From: Athripsodes cinereus
Taxonomy: Eukaryota > Arthropoda > Insecta > Trichoptera > Leptoceridae
Length of the DNA stretch: 64,000 nt
NCBI GenBank assembly: GCA_947579605.1
Contig: OX388322.1
Location: 6,758,001-6,822,000 of the forward strand
Direction of reading: 5' to 3'
In this document: one piece after another, positions 1 through 10,983 of the stretch
How the letters are laid out: the number at the start of each line of letters is the position of its first letter
How positions within the stretch are numbered: the first letter of the stretch is position 1
Made by a program: the position numbers and the translations under genes
The notes under the pieces: generated by a model
What the model was told of the DNA's origin: nothing
Databases searched by the model: none
What the model saw: only the letters and a program-made list of their open reading frames with translations

Positions 1-690
1 ATGTATCAATTGCATAAATTAATAATCAAAAAATTTGTTATGTCTATCATTTATCTCTTCAAGATCTCAATTTATTTTTTCCATGATATTTTTTTGCCCT
101 GTATGAGAAGCACTTTCAGTATCAGCAGATTCTGAAATTTGGTTTATACGATTACATATTTATAACTGTTAGGAGATTAACATTAATATTATTAACAACT
201 TTCTGATAACAAATCAGTTTTATCTGCGATAATGTTTATTGAGAATTCAGTTATTTATGGATTTCGCCGAAGAGAGGAATGAGCCATAGAGTACCCGAGT
301 AAATATACAATATTATAAATTGTTCATTATTGCTATACTTGTATAAGGTGTATAATGTAACAGTGACCTGCTTCCCAAAATTCAATTTGAAGCATAAATG
401 TAAACGACTAATTGGTCGATTTCCGGCTCGATACTTTATTAATAGTGCATGTGTTTATGTGTTGCTGGGTTAATTAAGACTGCATATCCCACAAATTTAT
501 CTTTGGTTTTTATTATTTCATAAATAAAATTGATATTGTCATAAAATCGTTTACCAATAGAACTGCCAATAAATTAAGAATCAATCTATTTGATGACCAC
601 CCCGCGTCCTTTGCTTAGTGTTGCATTAAATAGTCTTAAGACAGTCTCAAAGGCTCTCTGATAAATGCTGCAGTTTTTAATTATTAATAC
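1..690. other. AT-rich DNA with no recognised gene
   Basis: I read both strands and see no coding pattern, RNA fold or known repeat before the foldback element that starts at about 695. Short open frames here have no recognisable motif. Confidence 0.6.
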
Positions 691-694
691 CTCC

Positions 695-910
695 TGCAGG
701 GCTACTCTTGAAAAAACTAAACACGATCTTAATCTAGTCTTGATCTTGATCATACGACGCACAAAGTGACTATTGGCCAAAAATACACGCAAACCGATCG
801 CGCGTTAGCGGTAACGCGATGTTTTTGACCATAGTCCCTTCGTGCGTCGTATGATCAAGATCAAGACTAGATTAAGATCGCGTTTAGTTTTGTCAAGAGT
901 AACCCTGCTG
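695..910. repeat. Foldback (MITE-like) inverted repeat
   Basis: The left arm (about 695-787) and right arm (about 818-910) are reverse complements with a few mismatches. Both contain the tract TTGATCTTGATCATACGACG or its complement. The central loop of about 30 bases is comparatively CG-rich (around 788-817). There is no coding content, so a foldback or non-autonomous TIR DNA element is the simplest reading. I could not define a convincing TSD. Confidence 0.7.
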
Positions 911-1670
911 AAACTAGTGACAAGTCGATTATCTCAATGGTGTTGATAGGCGGTTTGATCGTACCTACGTTTTTCTCTTGTGAATCTTGCGATCAAATCT
1001 CAGAATTCCACTAGATTATCAGATTGACTACCATGTGGTTATCGTTTTGCACTTATTTGTATATTATCATTTACAGAATATCCAAAATTCTTAAGGGGCT
1101 TAAGGGGTTTATAATTCTTTAGTAAAAATAAATTACCACAGAATTTGCATGTTCTAGATATGAAACTTTCTTAGTCTTCTACTTGGCTGACTTACTACAT
1201 ACAACTCCCAATGCATGGAAATATTCATAAATCTTACAATTAAAATACTATAAAATTAAATCGATAAATATTAAATTTATTCATTTAAGTGAATATTTAA
1301 AGTGGACACAATAAATATTATTATTTTATAAATCGATAGTTAATTCTAAACCAGCAATCAATTGAAAAATATGGTTATTGTCGGCATACTAAGAACTATA
1401 AAATTTAAACTGTTGGTCATAAAAGATATTAGATGTACTATGCAGTTCAATCATTACGGTTAATTTATAGCGTAAATAAATTCTTCCTATGTAGATATTA
1501 TATTTGATGATGGTGTACTCATAATCAAATTATCTACTCTATCATTAGAACTATTAAATAAAATAGTAATTATTAAAACAGGAAATTATGCACCAATATT
1601 GACGATAATACTTTGACATACCTATCTACCTACCATCCAAAATTGACATACAATTATGAATAGACTGAAT
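911..1670. other. AT-rich DNA, nothing recognised
   Basis: No coding region, tRNA-like fold or repeat end was recognised here. Confidence 0.55.
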
Positions 1671-1674
1671 TTTA

Positions 1675-1955
1675 ACTTACGATGGCCAAACAGCTCCTGC
1701 AGAACATTAGTTTCAGTAATAATGAATCATCAAGTCTTTCGATCTTTGATTGCCAGCCGTCTTTAGCATTCAACTCTTCCAGATTCCAGTTGATGTTATC
1801 AGTTAGCCTTAGCTTTGGTAAACATAACGGTTTTTTGGTTAGCTGGTAGATATTGCCTCCAGGCAATAAGCTCGCCAAATGCTCATGATTTTTTTTTCTG
1901 ATCAATAAAGTGTTCTTATTATTTTTGTCCTCGAGTATACTTTGCAGAATTCATT
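1675..1955 (-). CDS. Possible host exon or unrecognised protein fragment
   Basis: On the minus strand an open frame of about 90 codons runs from about 1955 down to a stop near 1672. Its composition is protein-like (for example LPGGNIYQLTKKPLCLPKLR followed by an acidic/leucine-rich stretch), unlike the low-complexity frames around it. Near its 3' end the minus strand reads ...GGCCATC then GTAAGTTA, a strong match to a 5' splice donor, so this could be an exon that splices out before the stop. Possible AG acceptors lie upstream but none is decisive. I do not recognise the family. It could equally be an old transposon fragment. Confidence 0.25.
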
Positions 1956-1959
1956 TTTC

Positions 1960-2640
1960 ACCCCTGTATATAATCAATCAATCAATTAATATATGATCAA
2001 TCCATAACATCACATGACATGTACAGATAATTCACACACACCGAGCTAATCTCAAACTCAAAAATGAATATTGTATTATGAGTACTAACACGACAACCAT
2101 GTCAACTAATAATAATAGTTTGAAAGCCTCGAATTCATGCAATAATGAATTTAAATCACAAAGTATGTGATTGTTATAGAACTAAAGTTGTAATACTGCA
2201 CAAGAGCAAGATTGATATTTATATTGTAAGAATGTTAGGTTTGTCACTCATTTGGAACGTCTAAGCTTTATTACACTTCTTTGATATCGAATATATGTCA
2301 AAAGTCTACAAGGTGTCCAACATTATTTGATTGCTATTAAAATATATAATCAGTAAAGGCATTAGTTACTCCACAAATTTCTTGAAATAACAAAAACACT
2401 TCATTCAGGCATTAGTTACTACACAAATTTCATATATATGAAATAGATGGATTTTAACGATTAAAAGATTAAGGAGTTAATCAATGTCCGCTGAAAAATT
2501 TAACTTTTACTTTAATCTAAAAATTGAAAACGCTTTATTTCGTTGCATTGAGTCCGTTATCTTTTGGGAGAGGGATCCTCAGTACAAGTTAAAAAACGAA
2601 TCACAAAGTTAAAATTATATTTATTTATTTATTCATTTTT
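1960..2640. other. AT-rich DNA, nothing recognised
   Basis: Simple AT-rich sequence with short repeated words (such as the repeated CAGGCATTAGTTACT-like phrase near 2350-2425). No gene or element end seen. Confidence 0.5.
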
Positions 2641-2654
2641 TTAATTTTTTTTTT

Positions 2655-2735
2655 TAAAGATAGGTATATCTGGGTTTTGTTGTAAACCCAAATATAACCT
2701 CATACTGTACATTGATTACAAACAATTTCATACAA
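2655..2735 (-). repeat. SINE1, 3' fragment
   Basis: This matches the 3' part of the SINE1 family defined at 59083-59261: on the minus strand a GGTTTACAACAAAACCCAGAT-type tail running into A-rich sequence (T-rich on the plus strand, 2635-2655). The tRNA-like head is missing. Confidence 0.55.
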
Positions 2736-2919
2736 GGCATACATTCAAATTAAATACAATAAATATACAGAGGGCGAGTTTATCGCAAGGCAAGTTTATC
2801 CAACTAATCCAAATTAAAATTTTCATTAGCGGTATCCGGCTTTGATTGATTTTTGCAAATTAATTTTAGTTTTTTATGACAGTGATGGAATTTGTGACAA
2901 AATACTAAACATTTACCCT

Positions 2920-2975
2920 TGATTCAATAAATAGCATCGACCACACAGAGAATGGCGTGCCTCAGGGCTGACAAG
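2920..2975 (+). pseudogene. Tiny reverse-transcriptase motif remnant
   Basis: A short stretch translates as ENGVPQG then a stop. It resembles the G-PQG-S motif that precedes the catalytic domain of LINE reverse transcriptases. Nothing else of a LINE is recognisable around it, so chance is a real alternative. Confidence 0.2.
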
Positions 2976-3462
2976 TTCACTAGAAAGTGATAATAAGACA
3001 ACGTTATTGACTACCTAATCCTCTCATAACTATAATATAAAAGCAAGTTTACATTTGACCATTTGGATTTTTTTTATTATTTAGGTTTAAACTTTTCTTT
3101 TAGATTAGATATTTAGATAAAATCAGATATAAGATAAACAAGGCAAAAAATGTGATGTTTTGAATGGTACAAATGTCTCTAAAACACAAAAAATATGATC
3201 ATATCCAAAATTTTAACTAATACATTGCTCTGCTAAAAAAGTTGGTAAAAACGAGGTTTTGACGGTTGTGTGTTGTTTGATAAAGCGTTCAAAAGAATAT
3301 CCAACTATTATTGACTTACAAGATTAACAAGACTTTCTTTTTTTTACAAAACTCGAAAACAACTAAAATGAGTTTGTCATCCTAGGTATATATTATAATA
3401 CAATTATATGCTCGAAAATGAATTCCGATGTCTTCTTCATCTTACGATAAAAAAACTTCTCC

Positions 3463-3550
3463 TTCACGATACAAGCTTTTAGCTTACTGTGAAAGGTGTA
3501 TAAGGTTGTATTTGGGTTTTTAACAAAAACCTAGATATATCTTTTATTAA
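3463..3550 (+). repeat. SINE1, 5'-truncated copy
   Basis: This stretch carries the SINE1 body: CTTCACGATACAAGCTTTTA, then TTACTGTGAAAGGTGTATAA, then the GTTGTATTTGGGTTT block and an A/T-rich tail. It lacks the tRNA-like head, so it could not be transcribed from its own internal promoter. Confidence 0.65.
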
Positions 3551-4254
3551 TTTCTTTATTTTACTACTTAACTTACTTTATCTGTGTGAGTGCCATTTTT
3601 TATATTTATTTAGCATTTTGACATTTGCTTGGTTACCATCAAACGAAGTGCAAAAATTATACAATATAAATACGATCTAATTTTTGTGTTCTTTTTTTAC
3701 AAACTGACGAATCATTTTGTCTGATGGAAACGTGGCATAATATGATTTGTTTCTAGTGAATGCGTTCTAATATTGTTTATAGTGTAAGAGTGTTATTATT
3801 GGTATATTATTAATGCGGTGTAATGGCTTACCTCGCATTAATATCACATCAAACTGAGTGATAATTCTAGCCCAGTGAAAGATGTTTAACAAATGTGTTG
3901 CCAGTACAAAGTGATTACATACCGACTGTGAACCACTTGTTGAAGAAATGTTTGGATTATAATTATTATTATATATCAGATGTTATTAAATATTATGAGT
4001 AAATAAATTTACATTTTTTTTACTCTAGCCAATTCTTCATTTTCATTGCATGTAGCGAGTTTGCTAATCGTTCCATTTGTGTATCAGATTCTGAGATTTT
4101 TAACAACGCATGTCAATGCAAATAAGGAGATATTATGCTTCCGATTCAATTATTAGTTGAAAAGTCAGAAGTCACCTTATTGAGTTTTTCTTCGTTGCTT
4201 CATATTTTTTATATACACTATATATAAAATGTGAATCTCGATTTGGAAGAAGTC

Positions 4255-4375
4255 CAATAATACACCCCTAGACACTCTCACAGTAAGCAATATGTTTGTG
4301 TCGTGAAGGTGGAGTAAGTCGGCAACTGTTGGGATCGAACTTGGGTCTCTCTTGGACCAGCTGCTTTTAACGTTT
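4255..4375 (-). repeat. SINE1, diverged copy with B-box remnant
   Basis: On the minus strand this reads a tRNA B-box-like AAGTTCGATCCC, then a GCCGAC...CTTCACGACACAAAC segment and a TTACTGTGAGAG segment, in the same order as SINE1 at 59083-59261. It is shorter and more diverged. Confidence 0.5.
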
Positions 4376-5067
4376 TGATTGCCTTAAAGTTCTGTATTCT
4401 TTATCATTTTTTTAACATCGTATGTACTATTTATTATGTACTCATAATATACCATGTCACGTATAGGTATTTCATTATTTATTTTAATATTATTATTTTA
4501 ATAGTGTATGTATTCTATTATTGTAATTTAATATACTTAGTGCATTATTTTACTGAATGTATTTTTCATAATTGAAAATATTTATTAATTAAAAAAAGAA
4601 ATAAAGTACGCGTAGGTACCACTAACAGAAAATTTCCATTTTACCTAAACTAGTAGGTAAACATTGCGTTAGTAACTCTTAAGTCACGTATTGACAATTC
4701 ATTAATCATTACACATTAAACTTAATGAGATCTATTTCACATTACATATAAGATATTATATTTTAAATAAACGTAATAAATATTCTAGCAACTGTAGATT
4801 ATTGCTGATTATTAACAACTACTGTCTGTAGGGCGGGTAAAATGTTATTGATAAATATCTTTTATCATCAATTAAAAAGAAAGTAACTTGGTGCTCACAT
4901 TATTTTATTAATACTTAGAACACTGTTGGAACGCTCTATGGTTAGGACATTTCCAGATTTCATTGAGATTGTACTAGAATAATTACGGAATTAACTATTA
5001 CTTTTGAATATATTTAAAAATTGATTTCAGTAGTGGCAGTTTATCGAATTGAACTATACCTATAGGT

Positions 5068-5345
5068 ATATAACTTTCAGAAATTTCAAGTCATGTGATA
5101 AGCATGACACAGAGGAATTGGAAATGTTATCTAGATTTAAAGAGTACTCTTAACCAAGCCCTGAGTCGATTCATAAGCGTCGAGACTCTGTGTCTTGCAC
5201 TCCTTAAGGAAGTTCACATATGTAGGTATGTGTATTATATACCTACAACATACCTACCTGGTTAATACCTATTCAAATAGGTTAACTATCGGTGAGTGTG
5301 ATCAATTGGAATGATTAATCTAGAGTGGTCCAAAATATGATTGAC
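5068..5345. repeat. Dispersed repeat of about 280 bp, copy 1
   Basis: This is homologous along its length to 12947-13206, with shared blocks such as CAAGTCATGTGATAAGCATG and ATACCTATTCAAATAGGTT. Both copies are diverged by many substitutions and small indels. Internal dyads (CACAGAG/CTCTGTG) suggest a foldback element. I see no tRNA head, TIR or TSD that would classify it. Confidence 0.6.
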
Positions 5346-5577
5346 AAGCACACCAATTTCGTGGTAGCGGTAGTGCGGTATTTTTTTCGGTAAATAAGAT
5401 GAAGATGGTAATTTTGCTTAAATAAATCTCATTATTAAGATATAATGATAATCAGTCATCAAACTTCAGATGGATTTATGTTCAAAAACTACCTTCTAAA
5501 ATACATCCATGTAAATGAACTAACTGTCTAAAGGATAGGTAATTATTATTATTATTCAATTTTTTTTTATATTTGTC

Positions 5578-5746
5578 TGTAAACACATTTAATTATAATT
5601 ACAAATGTTTGGAGTCAAAAAACTTTACAAATACCACTAAAAATTAATCTACGCGCGACCAAGGTTTCAACAGTAGCGCGTAGATTAATTTTTAGTTGTA
5701 TTTGTAAAGTTTTTTGACTCCAAACATTTGTAAATATGTTTAGAAA
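5578..5746. repeat. Long inverted repeat (foldback MITE)
   Basis: The 58-base arms 5599-5656 and 5676-5733 are reverse complements with about one mismatch, around a 19-base loop. Shorter matching outer segments (TAAACACATTT against AAATATGTTTA) extend it to about 5578-5746. It is non-coding. The high arm identity suggests recent formation or conversion between arms. Confidence 0.8.
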
Positions 5747-5865
5747 CTACCACAACGTTACCGCCAAATCAATAAATAACATTTAACTATACCTATTGAC
5801 TTCTTTATTATTGTTTTTATTTCTAATTAACTTTCTTATAATGTTTTTTTGTTGACTGTTTTTTT

Positions 5866-5941
5866 TTAAGATAATATTTCAATTTCATTGTTTCACTGTT
5901 TGTGAAACAGTGTTTGATTTAATTTAAATATTATCTTTTTT
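5866..5941. repeat. Imperfect inverted repeat
   Basis: The arms are AAGATAATATTT... and ...AAATATTATCTTTTTT, centred on GTTTCAC/GTGAAAC around 5890-5910. The following sequence (TTTCCACAAAGTTACACTTG and onwards, 5945-5985) recurs at about 24937-24978, so the region is a dispersed repeat. Confidence 0.5.
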
Positions 5942-6578
5942 AATGCATTTCCACAAAGTTACACTTGAAAATATAGAATGTTTTTTTGTTGCTTTATATG
6001 CATTGTAGGAAATTATTTGCATGTATAACTTGTATACGAGTTATTGTAAAAAATGCTTTTATGCCATTATTAATGTGTTAAATAAAGCAAATAAAACCTG
6101 ATCTATAAAATGTGTGTAAGGTAAATTTTGTCATTTTACAATTCGCGTCGACCTAGAAATGTAAAGATTTTTTCTAATGCTAATAATAGTACCTATTGCG
6201 ATGAGCTGAGTTACAATATAAGTAATAAAATAATAATATGTAATACTCTATAATGTTATTACAAGTTACTGCTATGACAAAACAAGTAATGGAGATTATA
6301 ATCTAACACAGTTTTTATTGTATATTGTAATGACAATATAATGTGGTGTGGATTGTGCCTGTCTCGTACGGGTTATTCGTATAAGGCAATTGATTATTGT
6401 AATTGTTAATATATACTATCATTATTTTATTGTGATATTGTAGGAAATCCACCCATCAAACCAGTCAATATACTAACAGATTGAATAAAATGTATGACAG
6501 TCTTTGAACTAGAAGAAGAACGGAGGGTTTACATCATAAACAAACACTACTAAATAAAATTAACTATTGGGTTAATTA

Positions 6579-6983
6579 CTAACAAAAGCTCTAGAGAGAT
6601 CCATTGCAGCATTTGAGAGAAGGATCCTCAGAACAATCTACGGTCCTGTGAGAGATCATAATGGTTGGCGTCGTCGATACAACAAAGAGCTTTATGACAT
6701 GTATGGAGAGCCCGATGTGATCAGCTCCATCAAGGTGGGGCGCTTAAGATGGGCTGGTCACATAATCAGAATGAACAACGATAGCCCTGTAAAACGCCTC
6801 ACACTCCTCACACCACAAGGACGAAGAAGACCAGGAAGACCCAAACTGCGATGGATGGACTCTGTCAGCGCCGATGCATACACACTGCAAATAACTAACT
6901 GGAAGACAAAAGCAAAGGATAGACGAGAGTGGAAGAGACTACTGGATTCAGCCAAGGCCCACCCAGGGCTGTCGAGCTCATGA
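6579..6983 (+). CDS. C-terminal domain of LINE-A ORF2 (partial)
   Basis: The frame is open from the 5' truncation point at 6579 to the TGA at 6981-6983, about 134 codons. It contains the features of LINE ORF2 C-termini: a FERRILRTIYG segment, LRWAGHIIRM (the W-GH-R motif), a GRRRPGRPKLRW basic segment and a terminal WKRLLDSAKAHPGL. The reverse transcriptase and endonuclease domains are missing. The absence of stops suggests a young insertion. The clade is uncertain; RTE-like is possible. Confidence 0.8.
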   Translation, partial: LTKALERSIAAFERRILRTIYGPVRDHNGWRRRYNKELYDMYGEPDVISSIKVGRLRWAGHIIRMNNDSPVKRLTLLTPQGRRRPGRPKLRWMDSVSADAYTLQITNWKTKAKDRREWKRLLDSAKAHPGLSSS

Positions 6984-6991
6984 TGATGATG
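6579..6991 (+). mobile_element. LINE-A: 5'-truncated non-LTR retrotransposon insertion
   Basis: This insertion is bounded by a perfect 13-bp TSD, ATTGGGTTAATTA, at 6566-6578 and 6992-7004. Its 3' end is a short (ATG)n tract just after the stop codon. These are the marks of target-primed reverse transcription with severe 5' truncation, leaving only the last 0.4 kb of the parent LINE. Confidence 0.88.
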
Positions 6992-7028
6992 ATTGGGTTA
7001 ATTAACAAAGACAACTTAAACAAAGAAA

Positions 7029-7720
7029 TTGACGTTAATAAGCAGGTGGCACAAAACAACGGATACAAAGATTTCCGAGATTAAAGTTGGTGACGAATGT
7101 TTGGAGCAAGTAAGTGAGTATGTATATTTGGGAAGTATGTTTACGAGGGATGGAAGATGCGATAGGGACATTGAAAGAAGGAAAGTGGCCGGTGCTAGAG
7201 TAAACTGTGCACTTCGACTGTGCACGAACATGGCTAAAATGCTGGTGCACAATACCATTCTGGTACATGGAGACATGGACGTGGTTGAAGAAGGACGAAA
7301 GTGGAATAAATGCAGTAGAGATGCGATCGTTGAGAAGAATGGTTGGTAAAACGCTGCGTGATAGAGTGAAGAATGAGGATATTAGAAGAATGAGCGGATG
7401 CAAAAAGAGTGTTGTGGACAGAATGCGCGTGAATAAACTACGGTGGTTTGGGCATGTTGAACGAATGAACGAGGTAAGAATGACAAAGAGGATATACTTA
7501 TCTGAAAGAAAGGGTGTTAGGAAACGCGGGCGTCCGAGAACCACGTGGCTTGATCACGTGGATCAAATTCTCAAGGACGGCCGCGTGTTGAGTAAGAGGA
7601 ACCGACGTGCGTGTATGAGAAACTGTATGAATGTGGAGGAAGCGAAGGAAGTGTGTAAAGATAGATCTGTTTGGCGTTCCGTTCTCTCTGCCTACCCCAC
7701 TTGGGACACGGCGTGAGGGT
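7029..7720 (+). pseudogene. LINE-B ORF2 C-terminal region, frameshifted
   Basis: Two overlapping frames together give the end of a LINE ORF2. Frame one (7029 to about 7265) holds KVGDECLEQVSEYVYLGSMF and DRDIERR, the segment that follows the RT catalytic core. A shift near 7262 moves to the second frame (to 7716), with ESGINAVEMRSLRRM, LRWFGHVERMN, RKRGRPRTTWLDHVDQI, NRRACMRNCMNVEEAKEVCK and a terminal SAYPTWDTA. The RT palm itself is absent. Three other family B fragments occur in the window (12065-12172, 33905-34054, 35578-35820). It lies directly downstream of LINE-A. Confidence 0.85.
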
Positions 7721-8630
7721 ATAAAATAAAAGTGATTTTTATCACCTCAATATATTATTAATTTATTTTAATAGCTGGGACATGTACCATATTAATATTA
7801 CTGTTAAGTAATTATTGAAAATGCTATACCAAGCTTCGAGTAAAACACATTACTTGATTCGATTTAAGACTTTTATTCACTTTAAGCATGTATGCATAAA
7901 ACACAACACATCATTCAGGGCCTGTATATTCTTAGGCAAGTAAGTATGTAAAGATTTTTTGACAGGTAAATATTATTATACCCTCGAACATTTCAGGAAC
8001 ACCTGAAATTCCTAAATAACATGGCCACTCACTTGGCTATTTCTTCCGCCCTAGTAATGTAGAATAACTACCGTCAACTTTTAATGTCAAACGTAATTTT
8101 CGCATCATGTTTTTGATAAAATAATCCTAAATTCTCACCATTGACCGTTTCTTCTACCCTAATACAATGCTAAGTAAGATCTGATTTTCTAGTGTACATA
8201 CAAAACGAACCAATCACACAATGTTGTATGGACGAATCATCATCACATTCCATTTCTTCTCGCCTAATGTAAGGTCTTATGAGGTTTGATTTTAAGTTTC
8301 TAAAATTACGTCTATATACATAATCCATATCCCATTGTACATATGTTTCTTCTCTCCTGATACAACTACAAAACGCTTCATTCTCTTCTAGAGTTCTAGA
8401 TATTTTAATCCTTTTAGGACCGTTAGTAATTTCAAGTATACGTCTCTATTTTATTGTCGATGTTTTAGAATTTGGAACTAAAAATACAAATAATACTTAT
8501 TATTTTGGAACAATTGAATCCGAAAAATATTTTTTCTTGGTCCATAAAAAGGCTCATAAGACAATTATTCGATTTACATAACGATACTATCCTTGCCATT
8601 GACATAACATTTATCACTGGTCCTTGCATA
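7721..8630. other. Non-coding; weak degenerate tandem pattern
   Basis: No gene recognised. Between 8040 and 8360 a phrase like TTTCTTCTNCCCTAATACAA followed by divergent text recurs three or four times (near 8042, 8150, 8255 and 8345), suggesting an old tandem or satellite-like repeat with a unit of roughly 90-110 bases. Confidence 0.4.
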
Positions 8631-8639
8631 CGCTATTTA

Positions 8640-9015
8640 CTTACCTACTTACTTACTGCTTGCCTTCTTCTCTCCACTGCTGAATATAGGCCTCTTCGAA
8701 ACTTTTCCATACTTTTCGATCTCGAGCAACTCGACACCACTGCTTTCCCATCACCTAGGCAATATCGGTGACCAATTTTTTTTGGTGTCTCATACACATT
8801 AAGGGTTGCACCCTCCCTAACTCATGGATGTTGCAGGAATGTAATGTATTTTTTGGGGTCTTTCAAAATTTCTTTTGTCCTCCCACGGCCTCCATTCAAG
8901 AATTCTGGGAGTCCATCTGCTATCCTCTCGCCTTGCCACATGACCAGCCCATTGCCATTTCAGCTTGGAGACTTTATCTACAATGTCGACAACTTTTGTC
9001 TTTTGTCGGATGGCT
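8640..9015 (-). pseudogene. LINE-D ORF2 C-terminus, decayed
   Basis: Read on the minus strand, 9015-8880 encodes a K-W-Q-W-GH-ARR segment followed by RW-PRILEW-PW in broken frames. 8735-8650 gives RDRKVWKSFEEAYIQQW and then EEGKQ-stop. This is the typical end of RTE-type endonuclease/reverse transcriptases, matching the intact LINE at 39293-40049 (AAWKAMEEAFVQEWTGVG). Frameshifts and stops make it a pseudogene. The plus-strand ACTTACCTACTTACTTACT just left of it (8638-8656) is the complement of the microsatellite-like 3' tail. Confidence 0.7.
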
Positions 9016-9472
9016 ATTCACTTCAATATTTACTTCAATAAAACTCCATGTGTGTGAACACACCACACAGAATGTATTGAAGAAGCAAAACTGAAAAGTA
9101 GAAAAAGTCGATATTTGCAGACAATACCTGTTATTGTAATCTAATGAATAATGCATACAAAATTATCATTTCCCATAAAGAATAATACCTACGTCTTATA
9201 AATTAATATAATTAGGTATAGGTATAATATGATACTTATCCATTATTCTGATGACAAACATTAGAGTTACTACTGTTGGTTAATTCATTCAATCGTCCAT
9301 CGCAAGTAGTTTTTCACATTGAATTTCTTTGTGAAAACATCTTAAACATAACTAACATTCCCACTAATAAATTCTTATAATTCTTCTTCCTCTGCCGTCT
9401 TGTTGTTCCGTACAAGTTCTTGCAGACCTATTGATTATTGTCATACGGAACTGGTATGCTATATATGCAATA

Positions 9473-9518
9473 GTTTGAGGTTATATCTCCTAGTATACTA
9501 GGAGATATAACCTCAAAC
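9473..9518. repeat. Perfect 46-bp palindrome
   Basis: GTTTGAGGTTATATCTCCTAG is followed by TATA and then by its exact reverse complement. There is no T-run or gene context suggesting a terminator, and this is a eukaryotic genome. Its status is a short foldback or hairpin of unknown origin. Confidence 0.85.
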
Positions 9519-9954
9519 ATTTCTTATTACTATTTTTTTTATTTTTACAACTCGAACTCAAAACTCAACACATAAAACTGGGTCGGTAGGAAGAGATCGA
9601 GCTTTTGGGATGAACTTGCCCTCTGTACATTGATTGTACTGAATTTCAGTGTACATTGATTGCATTTTTCAAAAGTTTTTAATTAATAATTTAATATGCA
9701 GGCTTTCAACGATTTTTCTTCCACAATATGCTCTTAATTCTTCTATGATTCACAGCACCGTAAAATCTTATACTTACCACATTTTTGTTTCCTTTCATAT
9801 CAAAAATTCTGAAATGTGTTGATACACTTTTGTTCTCTCTAACAGTATTTTTAAAAGATTATGAGTGAATATTGAGTGGACCCTGAGCATTGAGTAGGTC
9901 CATAACTCGCTTCTAGATAATCTGAGCATTACCAATATGTATGACCTCTTTTCT

Positions 9955-10035
9955 CTAAGACAGCTAAAAGGTGGGTCCCAAAATAGGAATTTTTTCTTAG
10001 ATGGGTCGGAGCCCAGTCAACTTTGGGAACCACTG
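9955..10035. repeat. Possible terminal fragment of a hAT-type element
   Basis: The segment GGTGGGTCCC...GGGTCGGAGCCCAGTC ends in CTTTGGGAACCACTG at 10035. That is the complement of the CAGTGGTTCCCAAA-type terminus of many hAT (Tip100/Charlie-like) elements. No partner end was found upstream. Confidence 0.35.
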
Positions 10036-10504
10036 GATTATATTATGTTGTTAACTAGATGGACTACCTGAGGGTTGGTGCCTACTTTCAAAACGACGGA
10101 AGGTCAGCTGAGTCTACATCGCAAAACGATTTTCCTGTATAACTAAGGAATCAATATAAGATAAACGAATTAAAAGTGAAGTACACACATCCAAGATTAG
10201 AATCTCCAATATTTTAATTCGAGGCTTCAGAAAACGTTTCTTAAATGAGTTTAAACTTCTTTATTTTAAAAATCCGATGTAAACAAACCACTAAATTACT
10301 TGTCCAATTTCTATGAATTGTGTACTCTGATTTGCACATGTACAAACTTTGTGGGTATATTTGCAACAATAAATGTCTACCAATGAGTTCTCTCAATATT
10401 AATTATTTATTTATTATTTTATTTAATTTACTCACAAATGTCATATTGATTATCTTGATTGCATATCGTCATGTGTAAATGGTTTTCAAACGTTTACTTT
10501 TTTT

Positions 10505-10612
10505 TTTTTTTAAATGTATCGGAGTTTTATGTTATTAACCTAAATATAACCTTATACACTTTTCACAGTAAGCTAAAAGCTTGTGTCGTGAAAGGAGAGT
10601 TTGCCTTTCGTG
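10505..10612 (-). repeat. SINE1, 5'-truncated copy
   Basis: On the minus strand this carries GCAAACTCTCCTTTCACGAC, the CACAAGCTTTTAGCTTACTG block, AAGGTTATATTTAGGTT and an A-rich 3' tail (the poly-T at 10499-10512 on the plus strand). The tRNA head is missing. Confidence 0.65.
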
Positions 10613-10983
10613 TTTTTTGATTGACATTATACAGATAACTCAATGGCTGATTTCAATTATCTATCAATAAGATTCTTACCAACTGACTTGTGAATAGCAA
10701 TGCTTCTCCTTGCATTAAGCAACAACGAGGATTAGCAGATTTAAAAATTACTAAATTGTTGCCTAAACTTACCTAAATAAAATACAAAACTTGAAAGCGT
10801 TAATTTAGTCTTATTTTTTTAGTCATTCATTTGAATATTTTTTTTCTTACCGACTGATATTTATCAGATTTGGCACAAATCATCCTTGTAGATGCTATAC
10901 CATAAGTGAAGAAAAAAAAATGTGATCACTGTGTGCTATTGAATCAAAATGCCAAAACTCCAAAACATTTACGGAAACTATTG

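Noticed and set aside
9473..9518. Rho-independent terminator reading of the palindrome
   Set aside because: There is no T-run and no upstream gene, and the genome is eukaryotic.
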